Assembly: GCA_028023455.1 (NCBI GenBank)
Contig: JAQFVV010012397.1
Location: 3,986,888-4,050,887, forward strand
Reading direction: 5' to 3'
Origin: Epiperipatus broadwayi
Lineage: Eukaryota > Onychophora > Udeonychophora > Euonychophora > Peripatidae
Length of the DNA stretch: 64,000 nt
Notes under the pieces: model-generated
Database searches by the model: none
What the model was told of the DNA's origin: nothing
What the model saw: the letters and a program-made list of their open reading frames with translations, nothing else
Shown here: piece by piece, positions 60,813 to 64,000 of the stretch
Position numbering within the stretch: the first letter of the stretch is position 1
Layout: every line of letters begins with the position of its first letter
Translations under genes and position numbers: made by a program

Positions 60813-62004
60813 ATCATTTATCCATGAGAATATTAAAATTAATATATATATATATATGTGTGTGTGTGTGTCAAAAAAGTCTGTGCAATGAATGAATATG
60901 ATACCAATGAATACTATATAGGTTCAAAATTATCTATAAATTTCAGTATCTGTGATAAAATATTTTAATGGGAATATTTTACAGAATATGCCATTTATAA
61001 TTTTAGATGTTTCTATATATACTAATTTAAAAATTTTCATGGGTTTGTAGATGTACACATTGGAATATGATGGAAATTTTTTCATATAATACATTAAATA
61101 AAGTTTCAACTGCACTGTAATTTTTACAACAATTATAGTATTAAATTAAACATGGTTTTCTTTTGACTAAATGCAAGTGAGACAAGTACTATTGTTATTA
61201 CTAGATTACATGGTTTCAACTTGCCTTTTTTAGGTTTAATTGTTTATTGCTGGTTGTATTATAGATGAAATTTTATTTAATTTATTACATTAAAAAATTC
61301 CCATCATATTTCAATATGCCTATTCTTCAACCTATGTATTAAAATTAAAATAAATGTTTACATTTGTTATCTGTTTTTCTTTATGCAAAACCACGTACTC
61401 ATTATTAGTAATCTATATTTTGTTCATGTATGTATCAATTAAATAATTTATATATTTTCCCAGAATGCTTATTTTTAAAGCATCCCAAATTATAAATAAA
61501 TGTTTTAAAAAGAAAAGCTTATTACAATTTAGATTTTAATTAAAACAAGTCAAGTTATAATAGTTGTGTATATGAGTTTAATTAAAATTATTAAATAATG
61601 CTTAATTGCTGAAAGCTTATTATATTTATTTTATAAAGGTTAGATGGTTTGTATTTTATTAATATGCAGAAATTCTAAAACACTAGCTTTAAATGTGTGT
61701 ATGAGTATACCAAAATTTATATAAATGTACCACTAGATAATCTATTTTAGAATCCCTATAACAATGTTATGTAAAATTATAAGACAAGAAAAGATAGCAA
61801 AAAAAGAGGAAAATATAAAATAAAAATTCCTGATTTGCAACTTGAATCAGAAGCTTCAAAAAATCTACATTTGGTGTTTGAATATCAGAATGCCTTGCTA
61901 AAAGCCAAGTGGAAAAGGATTAAATAAATGCTTTTGATCCTTTCAATTCCTGCCTATATTTTTGACAATTGTTATTTTACATGCATTTAGAAGTTTCCTC
62001 ATCA
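60813..62004. other. AT-rich sequence, no feature recognised
   Basis: A (TA)n(TG)n run lies at about 60842-60870. Nothing else supportable. Confidence 0.6.
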
Positions 62005-62196
62005 CCCTTTTAGAAGAATCTTATTTATAATTACATTTCAAAATTTTGATAAGTTATATTTTATGAAATTCATTTTTAATGAAACAAGAAGTTTATTCCA
62101 TCCTTTCAGAAAAATCTTATTTATAAACACATTTCAAAATTTTGATAAGTTATATTTTATGAAATTCATTCTTAATGAAACAAGAAGTTTATTCCA
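62005..62196. repeat. Two-copy 96 bp tandem duplication
   Basis: 62005-62100 and 62101-62196 match at above 90% (AAATTTTGATAAGTTATATT at 62041 and 62137). The frame at 62063-62257 is open only because it runs along the duplication. Confidence 0.85.
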
Positions 62197-62905
62197 TTAT
62201 AAAATAAGCCATTTTATCACAACTATACCAGAATTCCTTGAGAAAAGTTGTTTATGACTTTGGTAGACCAAATGAAAATTCTCCTAGAAAAATTGCATCA
62301 TCCTACAAGCTATAGAGACAATTGACTGAATATAAAAAAATCACTGCCTAGAGCCAATTTGTCCATTAAGCATGTTAAGCTTCACTGATTACAGGATCTA
62401 GAATGAAGAATTTTTTATGCAAGAACTTTTTTTTTAAAAAAGAAAAATTTCCAGCACTAATAAAAGTTCACTTATTATTTTTATTATGAATACATATTTT
62501 TCTTTGTTTTAGAGCTTTTGGAAATAATAGGTTTACTGTCCAGGTAAACAATTTTAATATTTTATTTATATATTTATGTGCACATACAGTATGATGTGTA
62601 AATTTATGAACATTTAGATATTTAGCATACATAATATTGTTTATGTTTCAACTGATGAGAATAAATTAAAGGATTTCATCATTATATATAACTTAAATGC
62701 TTAGGATCATAATATTCTTTTGTCTGTTTCACTTACCTAAAGATTTTATTTGAATTACACAAAAGATTTTATTTAATAACATTTATTTATAAACTATTTT
62801 TAGCCTCTTCATGAGTAGAATGTTCTAAGTTGATCGAGCCACTTAAACCATTAATAACTGAAAACAAGCTTATCTGTATAATATATGTAACAATAGGAAA
62901 TGAGA
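62197..62905. other. AT-rich sequence, no feature recognised
   Basis: Nothing supportable. Confidence 0.6.
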
Positions 62906-62911
62906 ATTTAA

Positions 62912-64000
<1,089 letters not shown>

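Overview
This window looks like a non-coding, repeat-filled piece of an animal genome. Base composition is about 23-25% G+C by eye, CpG is clearly depleted over most of the length, and there are long (TA)n and (ATT)n microsatellites. No complete protein-coding gene, rRNA or canonical tRNA was recognised. The recognisable coding matter is decayed retroelement sequence: two Penelope-like element (PLE) fragments with GIY-YIG signatures, two RTE-type LINE fragments, and one longer LINE with an apurinic endonuclease (EN) domain and a reverse transcriptase (RT). GIY-YIG PLEs, RTE LINEs, tRNA-like repeats and CpG depletion together point to an AT-rich invertebrate. I cannot name the species. The repeat best known to me as typical of squid and octopus is absent.

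The most interesting content is a set of dispersed inverted (fold-back) repeats carrying hammerhead-ribozyme-like cores. Family 1 lies at 3503-4010, 9232-10184, 15896-16007 and 38214-38829. Family 2 lies at 19534-20398. Both carry CTGANGA, a short hairpin, GAAAC and a GTC cleavage triplet, enclosed by a matching stem I (TCCTCA with TGAGGA). Stem II changes in a compensatory way between copies. A third palindrome (60567-60812) has a related core. Family 1 insertions are flanked by 8-13 bp direct duplications. This resembles the published association of type I hammerheads with PLEs and retrozymes, but here the units form inverted dimers, usually with an extra partial copy in the middle.

Layout. 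1-430: short fold-back. 2.75-4.5 kb: reverse-strand PLE interrupted by a family 1 element. 5.0-5.3 kb: fold-back. 6.35-6.75 kb: tRNA-like dispersed repeat. 9.2-10.2 kb: full family 1 palindrome. 19.1-20.4 kb: a fold-back and the family 2 palindrome, running directly into two head-to-head copies of a 2.1 kb repeat (20.4-25.0 kb). One of these copies holds a 763 bp insert at a TTAA site. 28.3-30.3 kb: partial duplication, RTE LINE and a tRNA-derived SINE. 35.6-35.95 kb: second RTE tail. 38.2-38.8 kb: family 1 palindrome. 45.1-47.1 kb: third 2.1 kb copy. 47.7-48.6 kb: (ATT)n, then a 667 bp inverted-repeat unit around a GIY-YIG fragment. 50.2-50.8 kb: tRNA-like repeat. 51.4-54.9 kb: decayed LINE. 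55.2-55.6 kb: fold-back. 56.2-58.3 kb: best-preserved 2.1 kb copy. 62.0-63.2 kb: tandem duplication, tRNA-like repeat, (ATT)n.

The rest is AT-rich sequence with no feature I can support, except two possible tiny exons (6976-7017 and 32962-33001) and a few stretches where CpG is not depleted. The window may be a large intron or intergenic desert.
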